A DNA stretch of 64,000 nt from Imperialibacter sp964351395 (GTDB taxonomy: Bacteria; Bacteroidota; Bacteroidia; Cytophagales; Cyclobacteriaceae). Under the pieces are notes generated by a model. That model made no database searches. It had not been told where the DNA came from and saw nothing but the letters and a program-made list of their open reading frames with translations. The first letter of the stretch is position 1. Every line of letters starts with the position of its first letter. Of this stretch, positions 63,168 to 64,000 are shown piece by piece. Location of the stretch: the NCBI GenBank assembly GCA_964351395.1, contig CAYGOF010000022.1, forward strand, positions 19,139-83,138, written 5' to 3'. The translations under genes and the position numbers were made by a program.

Positions 63168-63794
63168 ATGAACAAAAGGATCAATAACATTACCTGGGGC
63201 GTGCTTGTTTTCTTGGCCATTAGTATTGCCGGCTACGCTTTTTCTTACCTAAGCTTTACTCCTGGCAAAGGGTTTACTGCGCAAAAAGCTGAAGAACTAA
63301 GGACCAGCATGTGGTGGCTCGTTCCATTTTATCTGCATATCACCTTTGGAGGTTTCGCTTTGCTTACTGGCGTCTTTCAATTTTCTGAAAACCTAAGAAA
63401 GAAGATAGCCCTCCACCGGACGCTTGGAAAAATATATATGGTGAGCATTTTACTGGGTGGCGCAGCTGGGTTCTATTTGTCATTTTTTGCGAACGCCGGC
63501 ATCATTGCGCAGGTTGGTTTCAACTTACTGGCGATCACCTGGCTAATTACTTCCTGGCTGGCTTACAAAAGTATCCGGGTACTTGATATCGAAGCGCACC
63601 GACGCTGGATGATCAGAAGCTATGCGGCTTGCTGCGCGGCGATTTCATTGAGGCTTATTCTGCCCTTCGAGTTGGCCGCCCTTCACATGGACTTTGACAC
63701 GGCCTATCAAATAGTGGCCTGGGCTTGCTGGGTGCCTAATATGGTGTTTGCGGAGGTTTATATTAGAAGGCAGGCGAGAGTGGCTATGGCTTAG
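63168..63794 (+). CDS. DUF2306 membrane protein
   Basis: 208 aa with four to five helices. The typical motifs are LVPFYLHITFGGFALLTGVFQFSENLRKKIALHRTLGKIYMVSILLGGAAGF (with HRxxGxxY) and DIEAHRRWMIRSYAACCAAISLRLILP. These histidines might bind a cofactor or metal, but no function is known for DUF2306. It follows the AraC gene by 65 bases in the same direction. No signal peptide. Confidence 0.87.
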   Translation: MNKRINNITWGVLVFLAISIAGYAFSYLSFTPGKGFTAQKAEELRTSMWWLVPFYLHITFGGFALLTGVFQFSENLRKKIALHRTLGKIYMVSILLGGAAGFYLSFFANAGIIAQVGFNLLAITWLITSWLAYKSIRVLDIEAHRRWMIRSYAACCAAISLRLILPFELAALHMDFDTAYQIVAWACWVPNMVFAEVYIRRQARVAMA

Positions 63795-63864
63795 TGCTTG
63801 AGTACCACACCGATGCCTTGACCTGAACTGAAATAATCAAACAAGATCATAGTGGAAACTCCCT

Positions 63865-63956
63865 CAGGGTCCTTGGCGGAGACCCCAAGGGGATTCGTAT
63901 CTGATGAAGCTTTTCGGGAAACCGATACCTTTTGGGGTCTCTCATAGAGGACCCTG
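63865..63956. repeat. paired inverted repeats near the window end
   Basis: CAGGGTCCT...GAGACCCCA (63865-63873 and 63879-63887) is mirrored by TGGGGTCTC...AGGACCCTG (63933-63941 and 63948-63956). Each arm is itself an imperfect hairpin (GGGTC...GACCC). The 45 bases between arms are not coding. It lies 71 bases past the DUF2306 stop. It may be a bidirectional terminator or a REP-like dispersed element. Confidence 0.6.
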
Positions 63957-64000
63957 AAAGGATTCATTTGAACAAAATAGTAAAATAGAATCTAGTGTGG

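Overview
The window looks like chromosomal DNA of a marine-type Bacteroidota bacterium of the order Cytophagales (Flammeovirgaceae/Fulvivirgaceae-like; the genus cannot be fixed from the sequence alone). The evidence is the gene content: many small lipoproteins with Bacteroidota-style lipoboxes, MacB/FtsX-type permeases without a partner ATPase, an OmpA protein with PD40 repeats, 'SHNLRGP' histidine kinases, DUF1761 and DUF2490 proteins, and starts that lack clear Shine-Dalgarno sequences. Composition is moderate and even. I see no rRNA, tRNA, CRISPR array, prophage or intact insertion sequence; the only trace of a mobile or polymorphic element is a short RHS-core remnant near 24.5 kb.

Layout. 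0-17 kb is a mixed metabolic and surface stretch: the 5' part of a SulP transporter, a carbohydrate acetylesterase-like lipoprotein, an aldo/keto reductase, a DUF885 lipoprotein, two large ABC permeases, an orphan histidine kinase, a Gfo/Idh/MocA oxidoreductase with a sugar isomerase-like TIM barrel, and a beta-lactamase-fold hydrolase. 17-24 kb has a YfcC-type transporter, a tight four-gene operon (SPFH protein, 50-aa DUF4177-like protein, PH-like membrane protein, 51-aa ribbon-helix-helix protein), a PI-PLC-like phosphodiesterase overlapping an MltA transglycosylase, and a membrane-anchored LuxR regulator divergent from a membrane protein across a repeat-rich control region. 24-35 kb holds an OmpA/PD40 protein, an esterase lipoprotein, a ferredoxin:NAD(P)H reductase, a second serine hydrolase with a Nudix gene, and two sensor proteins, one of them without an ATPase domain.

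35-45 kb is an ion and osmotic-balance island: a 1674-residue protein fusing an SLC12-type cation-chloride cotransporter to a long helical region and an AAA+/STAND-like P-loop NTPase, a 119-aa partner overlapping it by 4 bases, a divergent cation:proton antiporter and an MscS channel, followed by an LpxL-type acyltransferase. The fusion is the best candidate for something undescribed. 45-53 kb is an inorganic-carbon module: a SulP transporter with STAS and an extra C-terminal domain, facing a dabB-dabA pair (the membrane-energised CO2/bicarbonate accumulation pump) with its zinc ligands intact; a small secreted acidic protein precedes each unit. 53-64 kb carries an S10 peptidase, an MFS transporter, a methyltransferase, a MarR regulator with two copies of a palindromic operator and a DUF2490 protein, an M28 peptidase with an unusual metal ligand, a sugar porter with an AraC-type regulator, and a DUF2306 protein.

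Functions are assigned from motifs and remembered family features; no database search was run. Where an upstream start looked implausible (no signal peptide in frame, or a non-ATG codon just before an ATG), the internal start was chosen and the reason given.
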